A stretch of DNA of 64,000 nucleotides from Atopostipes suicloacalis DSM 15692 (GCF_900129085.1 NZ_FQUF01000006.1:25912-89911), one strand, 5' to 3'. Shown: positions 17,153 through 27,100, numbered from the stretch's first letter. Notes: a model not told the origin generated them from the sequence alone. Numbers and translations: made by a program.

Positions 17153-17439
17153 CTTGACGCGAGAATCTTCTTGGTTAAAGACAATTCATTTATCTTAACG
17201 TGAGAACACTCTTAGTTAAAGATAATCCACTTAACTTGACGTGAGACCCATCTAGCGTAAAGTTATTCCAGATATCTTGACGTGAGAACACTCTCAGTTA
17301 AAGATAATCCACTTAACTTGAAGGGAGATCCGTCTAGCGTAAAGTTATTTCAGATATCTTGACGTGAGAGCCTTCTTGATTAAAGACAATCCATTTATCT
17401 TAACGTGAGAACCCTCTTAGTTAGAGATAATCCAAATAT
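17153..17439. repeat. Seven tandem copies of a 41-bp repeat
   Basis: Exactly seven units begin at 17153, 17194, 17235, 17276, 17317, 17358 and 17399, with no insertions or deletions. The unit starts CTTRACGTGAGA and contains a TTAAAG or GTAAAG block about 22 bases later. Units fall into three types in the order a-b-c-b-c-a-b, so copies 2/4, 3/5 and 1/6 are closest to each other. Each copy keeps a small dyad: GAG or AGA, four variable bases, CTC or TCT. A further diverged copy may lie upstream (17112-17152). The array lies between the terminator of the acetoin reductase gene and the promoter of the 34-codon gene, and does not code for protein. Confidence 0.85.
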
Positions 17440-17466
17440 CTTTTATCAAAAAAAAGACAAAAAATA

Positions 17467-17510
17467 AAACACCCTAAAAGAGTTTTTTTAAACTTCTCTT
17501 AGGATGCTTT
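17467..17510 (-). terminator. Terminator of the acetoin reductase gene
   Basis: A hairpin with arms CACCCTAAAAGAGTTT and AAACTTCTCTTAGGATG, T-rich on its minus-strand exit side, 24 bases after the stop codon. Confidence 0.7.
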
Positions 17511-17534
17511 CAATAATAGGATTAAATGAAAATT

Positions 17535-18462
<928 letters not shown>

Positions 18463-18479
18463 CAAAGTTCTTTTATTTC

Positions 18480-18887
18480 TTAGCTTCTATATTGATAAGT
18501 GTTATATTTTTGACCTTTATCATTATATTTGTCTTTTAAGGAATCTGTAGTTTCTTCAACTGCTTTTTCTGCTTTGTCTGCTTTTTTCTCGAATAATTTC
18601 TTTGTTTTGGAGACCACATCATCGGTTTTATCTCCAGCTAAGTTGAAATATTCAGAAGCAGATTTTTCTACATCATCTACCATCTGCGAACCTTTTTGCT
18701 TTGCCGTATCTAAATAATCATCCGCTTGTTCAAGTGTCTTACTTGTTCCTTCGCTAATATCTTTTCGAAGATCTTTTCCGGATTTAGGTGCAAATAATAA
18801 TGATGCAATAGCTGCAGCTGCAGCACCAACTACCGCTCCCATTATAAAGCCTTCTGCTCGGCTTTCATTTCTAATTTTATCAATCAT
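18480..18887 (-). CDS. YtxH-domain protein
   Basis: 135 residues starting MIDKIRNESRAEGF: a hydrophobic glycine/alanine-rich helix (about residues 13-32, reading MGAVVGAAAAAIASLLFAP), then the YtxH signature APKSGKDLRKDI, and a long charged helical tail rich in Lys, Asp and Glu. YtxH relatives are general-stress-associated membrane or envelope proteins of unknown mechanism. The GTG at 18896 is too close to the GGAG site, so the ATG at 18887 is the likely start. It lies just downstream of the DUF948 gene, a common pair. Confidence 0.82.
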   Translation of the reverse strand: MIDKIRNESRAEGFIMGAVVGAAAAAIASLLFAPKSGKDLRKDISEGTSKTLEQADDYLDTAKQKGSQMVDDVEKSASEYFNLAGDKTDDVVSKTKKLFEKKADKAEKAVEETTDSLKDKYNDKGQKYNTYQYRS

Positions 18888-18917
18888 TCTTGGCACACTC
18901 CTCTTTCAAAATGACTC

Positions 18918-19325
18918 TTAAAGTCTAGAGACTTTTTCTCCAACTTTTCGTGAAATACCGATTGTTGAACCTTTTTTTGCGCTTCCACTTAACTGAGTTG
19001 TTAAGTTTTTCGTTGCATTATTCAGTTCAGATACAGATAAACCTAAATCACCTACTGCTTTAAACAATGGATCGGTTAAACTCAATTTACCATTGACGTC
19101 ATTTAAAGTTGTATTGGATTTATTCAATAAACCCTCTACTTCAATCAATAAATGATCCGTATTCTTCGTTAGTACGGTGATCGTTTTGTTTACTTCGTCT
19201 ATCGTAGTATTCAATTCTCCTATCACACTACCAGCTTTGAAAATAACTACTGCTAAGGAAATAGCAAGAATTGCAAATGCGATTGCGGCAATTAATCCAG
19301 CAATTTCTCCACCCGTTAAATTCAT
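18918..19325 (-). CDS. DUF948 family membrane protein
   Basis: 135 residues: one N-terminal membrane helix (about residues 6-30, LIAAIAFAILAISLAVVIF), then a long amphipathic coiled-coil region rich in Asn, Thr, Leu and Val, of the DUF948 type. The start is placed at MNLTGGEIAG behind AGAGAGAG; a GTG nine bases upstream is the alternative. It forms a two-gene unit with the YtxH-domain gene 30 bases downstream. The family is linked to envelope stress only by context; its molecular role is unknown. Confidence 0.8.
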   Translation of the reverse strand: MNLTGGEIAGLIAAIAFAILAISLAVVIFKAGSVIGELNTTIDEVNKTITVLTKNTDHLLIEVEGLLNKSNTTLNDVNGKLSLTDPLFKAVGDLGLSVSELNNATKNLTTQLSGSAKKGSTIGISRKVGEKVSRL

Positions 19326-19542
19326 ACTAATCACTCTCTCTTTTAATTAATTTCTACAGTTAGCATACCATTATATAATTGAGTTTTGCAAATTATACAG
19401 CATCAGAAGTGAAAAAACATTTCTTTAAAGAAGGATTTCAAAACTTTTTAAATTCTAAATTAGATTACTGCATTTAAAGATTATTATTGATAGAATGAAT
19501 AAAGAGATTCAATTATAAACGTTAACTATTGGAGTGTTGTAG

Positions 19543-20424
19543 ATGATGTATGTAGCAAGTACTTTAGAAGAATTAGATGAAGTTCCAAATAAGACCTTTA
19601 TTGAAAAATTAATTGCTTCATTTGATTGGGAAGATATTGTAAGAAAAGGAATTTTAATTTCTGTAAGATTACTTTTTACTTTATTCGTTTTCTTTGTCGT
19701 CAATCTTATCGCAAAATGGGCGATTGAAAAAGGCTTTAAACGATTCATAAAAAAAGAACATCAAGGATCTAATCGATATGAAACGATTTATAGAGTCGTT
19801 AAAAATGTTTACCATACGGTTTTTTATTTCTTTTTGATCTATACCGTTTTAGAAATATTCAACTTTCCTGTAGGTACCTTACTAGCTAGTGCGGGAGTTG
19901 TTGGTTTGGCTGTATCTTTAGGAGCTCAAGGATTTGTTTCTGATTTGGTCAATGGTTTTACCATATTAAGCGGAAGACAATTGAATATTGGGGATGAGGT
20001 AGAAATTAATGATATCTCGGGAACCGTGATTAATATTGATTTGAGAAATGTTCAAGTCAAAGATTTTGATGGGACCATGCATTATATTCCAAACCGAGAA
20101 ATTACCATTATTAGCAATCGCTCAAAAGGAGATATGCGAGCCATGGTGGATGTTCGTCTCTTTCCAGATACCGATGTAAATAAAGTACGAAAAGTTGTAA
20201 AAGATATGAATACTCAATTAGTCGCGGATTTTCCAGAAATTACAGTTCCTCCCAAAGAAATTCTCTTTGTTTCTAACGATAAAAATCAATTAACAATGCG
20301 TGTCATTATGTATACAAAACCCGGCGCACAATATAATGTAATGTTTAAATTCTATGAAAGCTATGTTTATACATTATCTAATGCCGGCATTGATTTACCA
20401 TATGGAGATATCGATTTACAATAA
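19543..20424 (+). CDS. MscS-type mechanosensitive channel
   Basis: 293 residues: an N-terminal amphipathic part, three membrane helices (about residues 40-65, 85-105 and 108-140), then the MscS beta domain and C-terminal cage. The pore helix region reads TLLASAGVVGLAVSLGAQGF, followed by VSDLVNGFTI. Such channels open on membrane tension to release solutes during osmotic downshock. The size matches the short YkuT type. It is a single gene; a GGAG site lies eight bases upstream of the ATG. Confidence 0.9.
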   Translation: MMYVASTLEELDEVPNKTFIEKLIASFDWEDIVRKGILISVRLLFTLFVFFVVNLIAKWAIEKGFKRFIKKEHQGSNRYETIYRVVKNVYHTVFYFFLIYTVLEIFNFPVGTLLASAGVVGLAVSLGAQGFVSDLVNGFTILSGRQLNIGDEVEINDISGTVINIDLRNVQVKDFDGTMHYIPNREITIISNRSKGDMRAMVDVRLFPDTDVNKVRKVVKDMNTQLVADFPEITVPPKEILFVSNDKNQLTMRVIMYTKPGAQYNVMFKFYESYVYTLSNAGIDLPYGDIDLQ

Positions 20425-20432
20425 TAAATTCT

Positions 20433-20469
20433 AAAAGAATCCAGCATATCATTGTATGCTGGATTCTTT
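20433..20469. terminator. Bidirectional terminator of mscS and cbpB
   Basis: A 15-bp stem AAAGAATCCAGCATA/TATGCTGGATTCTTT with a six-base loop, between convergent genes. Confidence 0.8.
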
Positions 20470-20483
20470 CATCTTCTCTTCGA

Positions 20484-20963
20484 CTATACTCTTTCTGCTT
20501 CTCGGTCTTTCACATCATAAACACGTTCAAAATTATGAACAATTCGATTGGTGCCCGTTAAAATTTCTTGACGAGTAATAATTCCAATGAGGACCTCGTC
20601 GTCATCAACAACCGAAATAAAGGCAGTATGTACCAACATTCTCAATATATCTTCCAATTCAAAATCCATGGTTACAACGGGGAAATCTGTATCCATAATT
20701 TCTTCTACTTTTATTTCTCCTAGCTTATCAAAGCGAACATCTTCAATATCCATTATAGCTTCTATAATAACAGGCATTGAAATCAGACCTTTTATTTTAG
20801 ATTTTTCATCAATCACGGGAACTACTGAATATTTATTAGTTGTCATTAATAATAAAGCGTGATCTAAAGTATTAGACGTCCCAACTACGGCCACTTCATT
20901 TGCTGGTTTGACTAACGAATCCATATCTTCAATCAACATTTTTTCCATTCGTTTACTAATCAT
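20484..20963 (-). CDS. cbpB: CBS-domain protein CbpB (c-di-AMP-binding)
   Basis: 159 residues made of two CBS motifs (about 15-75 and 85-140), with YSVVPVIDEKSKIKGLIS and FISVVDDDEVLIGIIT as the typical ends of each. The length and N-terminus (MISKRMEKML) match CbpB/YkuL, which binds cyclic di-AMP and, in its apo form, stimulates the (p)ppGpp synthetase Rel. The start is the ATG behind GGGAG rather than one six codons earlier. It lies just after the yfcE-like gene and may be co-transcribed with racE-rdgB-yfcE. Confidence 0.85.
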   Translation of the reverse strand: MISKRMEKMLIEDMDSLVKPANEVAVVGTSNTLDHALLLMTTNKYSVVPVIDEKSKIKGLISMPVIIEAIMDIEDVRFDKLGEIKVEEIMDTDFPVVTMDFELEDILRMLVHTAFISVVDDDEVLIGIITRQEILTGTNRIVHNFERVYDVKDREAERV

Positions 20964-20998
20964 TGTATTGCTCCCTTTCAAAACCTATACCTAAAAAT

Positions 20999-21508
20999 TT
21001 AGTTTAATTTTTGAAATAGGTCTTCAATTTTATTATGATTCCAGTCATAAAAAGTTATATATTCATCCTCATTATTTTTTTCATAGATTGCATAAGAGCC
21101 TTCTCTAAGTGCTCCTCTAGGTTGTGTAATACTTCCAGGATTTATAAAATAGACACCCTGTTCTTTATCTACTTTTGCAATGTGTGTATGTCCGTAAAAT
21201 ACAATACGTGCATTATTTTCTTTAGCTAATTCAGTTAAAGGTTCAAACGAGAATTTCACTTGATGTTGATGCCCATGGACAACAATAAATTTTTCACCTT
21301 CAACGGTTTCCACGCGATAATCTGGAAATTCATTTCGATAATCCATATTTCCATTTACCGATTTAAACGTTTTCCATAAATGATGTGAAGATTTAAACTC
21401 CGAATCTCCACAATGGAACCAATAATCGACTTCATCTTTATATAGATGAATTAATTCCTCTAAACTACTTTCATCTCTGTGATTGTCACTTACAACTAGT
21501 ATTTTCAA
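20999..21508 (-). CDS. YfcE/MJ0936 family metallophosphoesterase
   Basis: 169 residues of the calcineurin-like fold. The motif order is as expected: VVSDNHRD, WFHCGDSEF, VNGNMD, VVHGHQHQ, FYGHTHIA. The metal ligands are therefore all present. Family members hydrolyse phosphodiesters in vitro; the physiological substrate is unknown. The gene follows rdgB by 33 bases in the conserved racE-rdgB-yfcE cluster also known from Bacillus (racE-ysnA-ysnB). Confidence 0.9.
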   Translation of the reverse strand: MKILVVSDNHRDESSLEELIHLYKDEVDYWFHCGDSEFKSSHHLWKTFKSVNGNMDYRNEFPDYRVETVEGEKFIVVHGHQHQVKFSFEPLTELAKENNARIVFYGHTHIAKVDKEQGVYFINPGSITQPRGALREGSYAIYEKNNEDEYITFYDWNHNKIEDLFQKLN

Positions 21509-21541
21509 AACAAAATCTCCTTTACAGTAGATAGTTTCTCT

Positions 21542-22138
21542 TTACAACCATCCATCTAAATGTTCTTCTAATTGCTCAATCGCTTTAGCGCGGTGGCTGA
21601 TTTTATTTTTTTCATCGTTACTTAATTCGCCCATTGACTTTTCTAAGTTTGGAACATAAAAAAGAGGATCATAACCAAAGCCATTGTCTCCTTTAGGCGC
21701 ACACAAAATAAAACCTTCTACATTTCCCTCTACAAATAAAGGTTCTCTGTCAGGTCCTACCAATACTAACGTACAATGGAAGTTGGCTTTTCGTTCTTCT
21801 TTTGGAATATTTTCTAATTCTTTTAACAGCTTTTCATTATTTTTTTGGTCATTGCCATGTTCACCGGCATAACGTGCAGAATAAATGCCCGGTTCTCCAT
21901 TTAACGCTTCGACTTCAAGTCCTGAATCATCCGCTAAGACAATCGTATTAAGTTCTTCAGAAATAGCTGCAGCTTTTTGTAGCGCATTTTCAGCGAATGT
22001 ATTTCCAGTTTCTGGTATTTCTCCAATTTCTGGAAAATCATGAAGTGTTTTAACTTTATAACCATACGCATCAAATAAATTTTTAAATTCTTTTGCTTTT
22101 CCTATATTGTTTGTTGCAATAATAATTGTTTTATTCAT
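21542..22138 (-). CDS. rdgB: XTP/dITP diphosphatase (RdgB/HAM1)
   Basis: 198 residues. Family motifs: IATNNIGKAKEF at the start, LADDSGLEVEALNGEPG, YSARYAGEHG, and GFGYDPLFYVP, with SHRAKA near the end. It hydrolyses non-canonical purine triphosphates to keep them out of DNA and RNA. The ATG overlaps the racE stop by four bases, so translation is coupled. Ordinary in every respect. Confidence 0.95.
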   Translation of the reverse strand: MNKTIIIATNNIGKAKEFKNLFDAYGYKVKTLHDFPEIGEIPETGNTFAENALQKAAAISEELNTIVLADDSGLEVEALNGEPGIYSARYAGEHGNDQKNNEKLLKELENIPKEERKANFHCTLVLVGPDREPLFVEGNVEGFILCAPKGDNGFGYDPLFYVPNLEKSMGELSNDEKNKISHRAKAIEQLEEHLDGWL

Positions 22139-22953
22139 TTATTTACTAGCTCCTTGAGTGGCAAATGTTCCACCCGGAAATTTTTATTGTCTAACCATTT
22201 TTTTGCCATTTCTTCAAATTTTTCTGCTAAACCTGTGGTATAAAAAATATGTTCTTTTGGTTGGCTCTCCTCTTCATTTAGTAGATTTTCTTTAATTAAA
22301 GTCTGCTGAACGAGGAGAGCTGTTTCAACACCAGGATTAATTAAGGTGACCTGCTCACCAAAATAATCTCGAATATAAGACTCTATCAATGGAAAATGAG
22401 TACATCCTAAAATAAGAGTATCCATATCCACTCGATTAAAGGCTTTTAACGAGTTTTCAACGACTTCAGTGATTTCATTTGAATTTAAATTATCTTCTTC
22501 TACAATTTTTACAAAAGGTTGACAAGCTACGCTTTTTATTAAAGTAGATTGGTTAAGTTGTTTAATTTTATTCTCGTATTCTTCGGAATGGATGGTGCCT
22601 TTTGTACCAATTACACCAATTGTATTATTTTTCGTTGACTCTACGGCACTCTTACTCCCTGGCTCAATGACACCAATCACGGGAATATCTAATTCATTTT
22701 GTAATACATCTAGTGCTGCGGCTGTTGCAGTATTACAAGCAATGACTAATAATTTTATCTTTTTTGTTTGTAAGAAATTGGCTAGTTGTCGGCTGAAATT
22801 CCTTACTTCATTTAAAGGACGAGAGCCATAAGGATTTCTTGCGGTATCACCAATGAAGTAAAGCTGTTCGTTTGGTAATACTTTCATCACTTCTTTAATG
22901 ACACTGAGTCCTCCAACTCCAGAGTCAATAAATCCTATTGGTTGATTGTTCAT
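22135..22953 (-). CDS. racE: Glutamate racemase
   Basis: 272 residues. Both catalytic cysteines are seen, in VIACNTATAAALD and LILGCTHFPLI. The N-terminal motif GFIDSGVGGLSVI and IGDTARNPYGSR are typical. It makes D-glutamate for peptidoglycan in the cytoplasm. The frame extends five codons upstream (GTG at 22968). I prefer the ATG at 22953 because GGGGTG lies four bases before it. It is the first gene of the racE-rdgB-yfcE cluster. Confidence 0.94.
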   Translation of the reverse strand: MNNQPIGFIDSGVGGLSVIKEVMKVLPNEQLYFIGDTARNPYGSRPLNEVRNFSRQLANFLQTKKIKLLVIACNTATAAALDVLQNELDIPVIGVIEPGSKSAVESTKNNTIGVIGTKGTIHSEEYENKIKQLNQSTLIKSVACQPFVKIVEEDNLNSNEITEVVENSLKAFNRVDMDTLILGCTHFPLIESYIRDYFGEQVTLINPGVETALLVQQTLIKENLLNEEESQPKEHIFYTTGLAEKFEEMAKKWLDNKNFRVEHLPLKELVNK

Positions 22954-23123
22954 GTTGCACCCCATCACTTTATAATCTAATCTATCAAAATATGTAGTCT
23001 TATTTTACCAAAAATAGAGTGAAATAGAAATCGAACCAGCGTTTTTAAACAAATATTCGCATGAATTTCATTGAAAATTAGCTATCTCTTAAAGAATATT
23101 TCATCGTATTTCTTCATTTCACA

Positions 23124-23165
23124 AAAAGAAAGACCATATATGAAGATATCCATACATGGTCTTTT
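23124..23165 (-). terminator. Terminator of trxA
   Basis: A hairpin with arms AAAGACCAT and ATGGTCTTT extended by ATAT pairs and followed by T residues on the minus strand, a few bases after the trxA stop. Confidence 0.65.
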
Positions 23166-23177
23166 ATAGCTATTCAA

Positions 23178-23489
23178 TTAATTGTATTGGCTTAGTACTT
23201 CTTCGATTTGTTCTCTTGAATGTAAACCAATTAGTGTATCGACAACTTCCCCATCTTTTTTAACGAGTAAAGTAGGAATACTCATAATTCCAAATTGTCT
23301 AGCTGTTTCAGGGTTCGCATCCACATCAATTTTATAATAGTTGACTGAACCATCTGAATCTTCAGCCATTTCATCTAGAATAGGTGATTGCATTTTACAT
23401 GGTCCACACCATTCTGCCCAAAAATCTGTAATTGAAACACCTGAAGCTGTTTCTTGTTCAAAAGTTGTGTCTGTAACTTCTTTCATCAT
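23178..23489 (-). CDS. trxA: Thioredoxin
   Basis: 103 residues with the active site FWAEWCGPCKMQSP, cis-proline in MSIPTLLVKK, and a C-terminal helix. It reduces protein disulfides in the cytoplasm. Two in-frame ATGs stand together; GGGGG lies seven bases before the first. It follows mutS2 in the zapA-cvpA-mutS2-trxA order common in Firmicutes. Confidence 0.95.
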   Translation of the reverse strand: MMKEVTDTTFEQETASGVSITDFWAEWCGPCKMQSPILDEMAEDSDGSVNYYKIDVDANPETARQFGIMSIPTLLVKKDGEVVDTLIGLHSREQIEEVLSQYN

Positions 23490-23589
23490 AATAAATCCCC
23501 CTAAAAGAATATGTTAAATTGTTTTTTTACTCAACAAATAGTGTAGCACGAAATATTTATTATTACCATCAATCTGTTTCAGACGAAAG

Positions 23590-25959
23590 TTATTTAAAAG
23601 ACACGATCGTTGCTCCTGTTCCTCCTTGATTGGCGGGAGCCGTTTGGTAGCTATTCACTCGTGGGTACTTGCTTAATGCATCTTGTACTGCAGAACGAAC
23701 AGCACCTGTTCCATGCCCATGAATAATGGTGACTTTTTTATAATTAGCCAACAAGGCTTGGTCGATGTATTGATCTAGTTTAGCCAAGGCAGCATCGACA
23801 CGTTCTCCTCTTAAATCTAATTCAGGTCGTACAGAACTCGTGGACCCATAATATGTGGATTTTGTGGGTTCTTTTTCATTTTCTGAAGCAGATACAGCTA
23901 AGTCTTCCTCAGGTAACCGCATTTTCAGCATACCCATTTGAACCACCCATTCATCATCAATCTTTTCAACTAAAGTACCCGTTTGTCCAAGAGAATGTAC
24001 AGTCACTGTCTGCCCTTCTTTTAAGGATTGCTTTTCTTTTTCGCGTTGCAAGACTTTATTTTGTTGTAAGTTGGCTTCTTCTTGTCTTAAACTCGATAAC
24101 TGGGTCTGTGCATCAATAAATTCGTGTTCTTTAACGGCGGGTGCGTTTTCTGACTCTAATTGTCTTTGACGGAGGTCTGCAATAATATTGTCTGCTTTAC
24201 GTTTCGTGTTTGCGACAAGTTCGTTGGCCTCTTCTTGAGCTTTTTTCTTTAAGCTTTCCTTTTCTTGTTCATAGGTTTGGTAAGCTTCAGCTAATTCTCT
24301 GTGAAGTTTTTCAGCTTCTACTAGGCGTCGACGTAAATCGATTGAGGTTTGTTCGGCCTCTTTTTGTTTTTGATCTAAATCACTAATCATTTGATCAACG
24401 TTTTGGCTTTCACTACTCATAAGTGATCTTGAATTTTCAATGACTTCTCGGTTCATTCCTAGTCGATTCGCAATCTCAAAGGCATTACTTCGACCAGGAA
24501 TCCCCATTTTAAATTTGTAGGTTGGTTTTAGGGTTTCGATATCAAATTCCATACTAGCATTCATGGTTTCTGGACGATTGTAGCCATAAAGTTTTAATTC
24601 TGGATAGTGAGAAGTCACCATCGCAAAACTTCCAATAGCACCTATCTTATCTAATATCGAAATCGCTAAGGCTGCCCCTTCTTGTGGGTCTGTACCTGCA
24701 CCGACCTCATCTAAAAGCACTAAACTCTTTGAATCAAGTACTTCAAATATAGACACAATGGTTGTTAGATGAGAAGAAAAGGTAGACAAACTTTGTTCAA
24801 TCGATTGTTCATCTCCAATATCCGATAAAATATGATGAAAGACACCAATTGAACTTTCTTCTTCGACCGGCAAATATAAACCAGTTTGTCCCATCAACTG
24901 GAGCAAACCCAGTGTTTTTAAAATGACCGTTTTTCCTCCGGTATTTGGACCTGTTACAATGACTGTTTTATAGCGATCTCCTAGTTGAATATCATTTGCA
25001 ACAACTTCTTCTTCTGGAATAAGCGGATGTCTGGCACTAAAAAGTTGAATATCATTTTCTGGATGCACTTTGGGACGGGTTGCTTTCATTTCTCGCGCAT
25101 ATCGTGCTTTTGCTTGCAGAACATCCAGTTTAGTTAAGATCTTTAGGTTGTTAATAATTTCTGCAGAATAAGGCACAATTTCCTGGCTTAATTCCATTAA
25201 AATACGATCTATTTCGTGTTTTTCTTCACTTTGAAGTCGCTTAAGTCGATTGTTTAAATCAAGGACACTTTGCGGTTCAACATAGAGTGTCTGTCCAGAG
25301 GAACTTTGTGCATGAACGACTCCGCCAAAAACATTACGACTATCTGCTTTTGCAGGAATAACATAGCGATCATTACGCATAGTAATAATATTATCTGTCA
25401 GATATTTTGCTTGACTACCACGAACAATATTATTCAGTTTCTCACGAATTCCACTTTCCGTTTGACGGATACTGGTTCGAATAGATTTTAATTTTGGACT
25501 TGCATCATCCACTACTCCTCCACTGTCCGTTAAGGTAGCAAATATTTTACGTTCTAGCTTAGATAGAACAATCATCTCATCCTTAATGGCATACAGGTGA
25601 TTCAACTTGATTTCTTCTTCTTCAACATCTTGAAAGAAGTCAAAAATTTCACGAACGCCTTTTAACAACTGTCCAATTTGAATAACTTCTTGTCCCGCTA
25701 GTACAGCACCAATTTCCATTCGTTTTAAGTGAGGACGCACATCATAAAAAGTCCCTAAAGGAATGCCTCCCTTTAGACGATATAAATTAACAGCGTCATC
25801 TGTTTCCTCTAATAAGTTCACTACTTCTGTTCGTGTTTTAGATGGTTGGATTTTTTTAGCTTTTTTTCTTCCTAGTTCTGAAACAGTAAACTCACTTAAT
25901 TGGTCAATGATTTTATAGTATTCGAGAGTTTTCATTGATTTTTCGTCTATTTGTTTCAT
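23590..25959 (-). CDS. mutS2: Endonuclease MutS2
   Basis: 789 residues. The layout is: N-terminal helical core and clamp region, about 1-300; an ABC-type ATPase, about 310-520, with Walker A VTGPNTGGKTVILKT and Walker B LVLLDEVGAGTDPQEG; a long coiled coil, about 520-640; and a C-terminal Smr domain with LDLRGERV and IIHGHGTGAVR. MutS2 lacks the mismatch-recognition domain; it acts in recombination control and, in Bacillus, rescue of collided ribosomes. The start has GGAG six bases upstream. A terminator-like hairpin sits directly in front of the ribosome site. Confidence 0.94.
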   Translation of the reverse strand: MKQIDEKSMKTLEYYKIIDQLSEFTVSELGRKKAKKIQPSKTRTEVVNLLEETDDAVNLYRLKGGIPLGTFYDVRPHLKRMEIGAVLAGQEVIQIGQLLKGVREIFDFFQDVEEEEIKLNHLYAIKDEMIVLSKLERKIFATLTDSGGVVDDASPKLKSIRTSIRQTESGIREKLNNIVRGSQAKYLTDNIITMRNDRYVIPAKADSRNVFGGVVHAQSSSGQTLYVEPQSVLDLNNRLKRLQSEEKHEIDRILMELSQEIVPYSAEIINNLKILTKLDVLQAKARYAREMKATRPKVHPENDIQLFSARHPLIPEEEVVANDIQLGDRYKTVIVTGPNTGGKTVILKTLGLLQLMGQTGLYLPVEEESSIGVFHHILSDIGDEQSIEQSLSTFSSHLTTIVSIFEVLDSKSLVLLDEVGAGTDPQEGAALAISILDKIGAIGSFAMVTSHYPELKLYGYNRPETMNASMEFDIETLKPTYKFKMGIPGRSNAFEIANRLGMNREVIENSRSLMSSESQNVDQMISDLDQKQKEAEQTSIDLRRRLVEAEKLHRELAEAYQTYEQEKESLKKKAQEEANELVANTKRKADNIIADLRQRQLESENAPAVKEHEFIDAQTQLSSLRQEEANLQQNKVLQREKEKQSLKEGQTVTVHSLGQTGTLVEKIDDEWVVQMGMLKMRLPEEDLAVSASENEKEPTKSTYYGSTSSVRPELDLRGERVDAALAKLDQYIDQALLANYKKVTIIHGHGTGAVRSAVQDALSKYPRVNSYQTAPANQGGTGATIVSFK

Positions 25960-25981
25960 TTTTTCACTCCGTAATCTTTAC

Positions 25982-26026
25982 AAAAAAATGGTGTCGCAAA
26001 GCATTTTTTCCATCCGCTGCAACACC
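25982..26026 (-). terminator. Hairpin between cvpA and mutS2
   Basis: A 9-bp stem GGTGTCGCA/TGCAACACC with a 19-base loop and, on the minus strand, an ATTTTTTTG exit. It ends only 22 bases before the mutS2 start codon, so it either attenuates read-through or ends the zapA-cvpA transcript. Confidence 0.6.
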
Positions 26027-26033
26027 TTTTGTT

Positions 26034-26666
26034 TTATTCTTCATTTCCTTCTTCGTTCTCTTCTTTCAAAAAAGGTTCAATCGTAAGCGGTGAACGCTCC
26101 TCTTCAACCTCCTCATACGTTTCAACAATAAATCGTTGATAATTGCTATTGGTTAATTTGGGCGTGGAAGTAAGCATCGTGCGCGCTACAAAGCTATCTG
26201 CTATTTGTTCTTGCACAACATCGTAGGGAATCAGTGACAAAAAGAAGAGAATATAAAAAATTCCTACATAATTTACAACTGCGCCAAGCACTGAACCACC
26301 TATACCACTAAATGGTTCGGGCGCTTCAAATTGATTCACTGTATATGAAATCAACTTTGCCAAGAATCGGACAACCAACCACCCAATGAAAAAAATCAAC
26401 AAGAATGAAATCAAATAATAATAAGACATACTCAACGTTAATATAAAACGTTCATCATAAAAATAATATGGATTTCCTTCAGGTAAAAAAGGTGTAGGAT
26501 AAGGAACTAATAAAAATAAATATTCACTTAAGGGACGATAATAATCAAAGGCAAAAATAAGTGCAATTACATAACCAATTGTTTTTAACAATTGTAAAAT
26601 TACCCCATTTTTGTACCCGCTATAAGCCCCAATAAATAATATAAATAAAATCAATAATGTCATCAT
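26034..26666 (-). CDS. CvpA family membrane protein
   Basis: 210 residues with four hydrophobic helices, beginning MMTLLILFILFIGAYSGYKNG, the CvpA/YshB pattern. A conserved GGSVLGAVVNYVG segment is present near residue 125. The C-terminus is acidic and cytoplasmic or exposed. CvpA relatives affect envelope functions, and the E. coli protein is needed for colicin V production, but the biochemical role is unknown. The gene is 15 bases after zapA and upstream of mutS2. Confidence 0.82.
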   Translation of the reverse strand: MMTLLILFILFIGAYSGYKNGVILQLLKTIGYVIALIFAFDYYRPLSEYLFLLVPYPTPFLPEGNPYYFYDERFILTLSMSYYYLISFLLIFFIGWLVVRFLAKLISYTVNQFEAPEPFSGIGGSVLGAVVNYVGIFYILFFLSLIPYDVVQEQIADSFVARTMLTSTPKLTNSNYQRFIVETYEEVEEERSPLTIEPFLKEENEEGNEE

Positions 26667-26681
26667 ATTGTTTTCCCCTAC

Positions 26682-26954
26682 TTAACTACGTTTTTCATTT
26701 TTGTTTAACTCATTCATTTCTTCTTCAAGTTGAATCATTTGATTCTGATAATCGATTTGATCAGAAATAGCATTTACAGCAACTAAAATTGCTTGCTCTT
26801 CTTTTGAGAGATTGTTTGAAAGTTCATCCAACTCTATTAATTGCTTATTAATCGTTTCAGCCACTAGTTTTATATGTGCAGTCGACTTATTACTTATAAT
26901 CGTATACTCTTTATCATCAATCATAACTTTGGCTCTTCTTTTTTCTGTTGTCAT
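26682..26954 (-). CDS. zapA: Cell division protein ZapA
   Basis: 90 residues: an N-terminal globular domain (KVMIDDKEYTIISNKS, then HIKLVAETINKQL) and a C-terminal coiled coil ending in acidic and Asn/Lys-rich residues. It binds FtsZ and stabilises Z-ring bundles. It heads the zapA-cvpA-mutS2-trxA order and lies directly downstream of pheT, both standard for Firmicutes. Confidence 0.88.
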   Translation of the reverse strand: MTTEKRRAKVMIDDKEYTIISNKSTAHIKLVAETINKQLIELDELSNNLSKEEQAILVAVNAISDQIDYQNQMIQLEEEMNELNKNEKRS

Positions 26955-27031
26955 TTACACATACCTCTCTAGACTATTTACTTATCTATCCTAACAAAAA
27001 TAACAAGATTTTTCATCCCTTTAATATTAAA

Positions 27032-27075
27032 ATGAGTCACTGCCCTTTCTCAAGTAAAAAAGACAGTGACTCACA
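27032..27075 (-). terminator. Terminator of pheST
   Basis: A stem TGAGTCACTG/CAGTGACTCA around a T-rich loop, with TTTTAA following on the minus strand, 27 bases after the pheT stop. Confidence 0.75.
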
Positions 27076-27100
27076 ATCGATAGAATTAGGAAGAGTAAAT

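Noticed and set aside
17153..17439. 41-bp repeats as a CRISPR array
   Set aside because: The repeats are contiguous and diverged with no unique spacers, and no cas genes are present.
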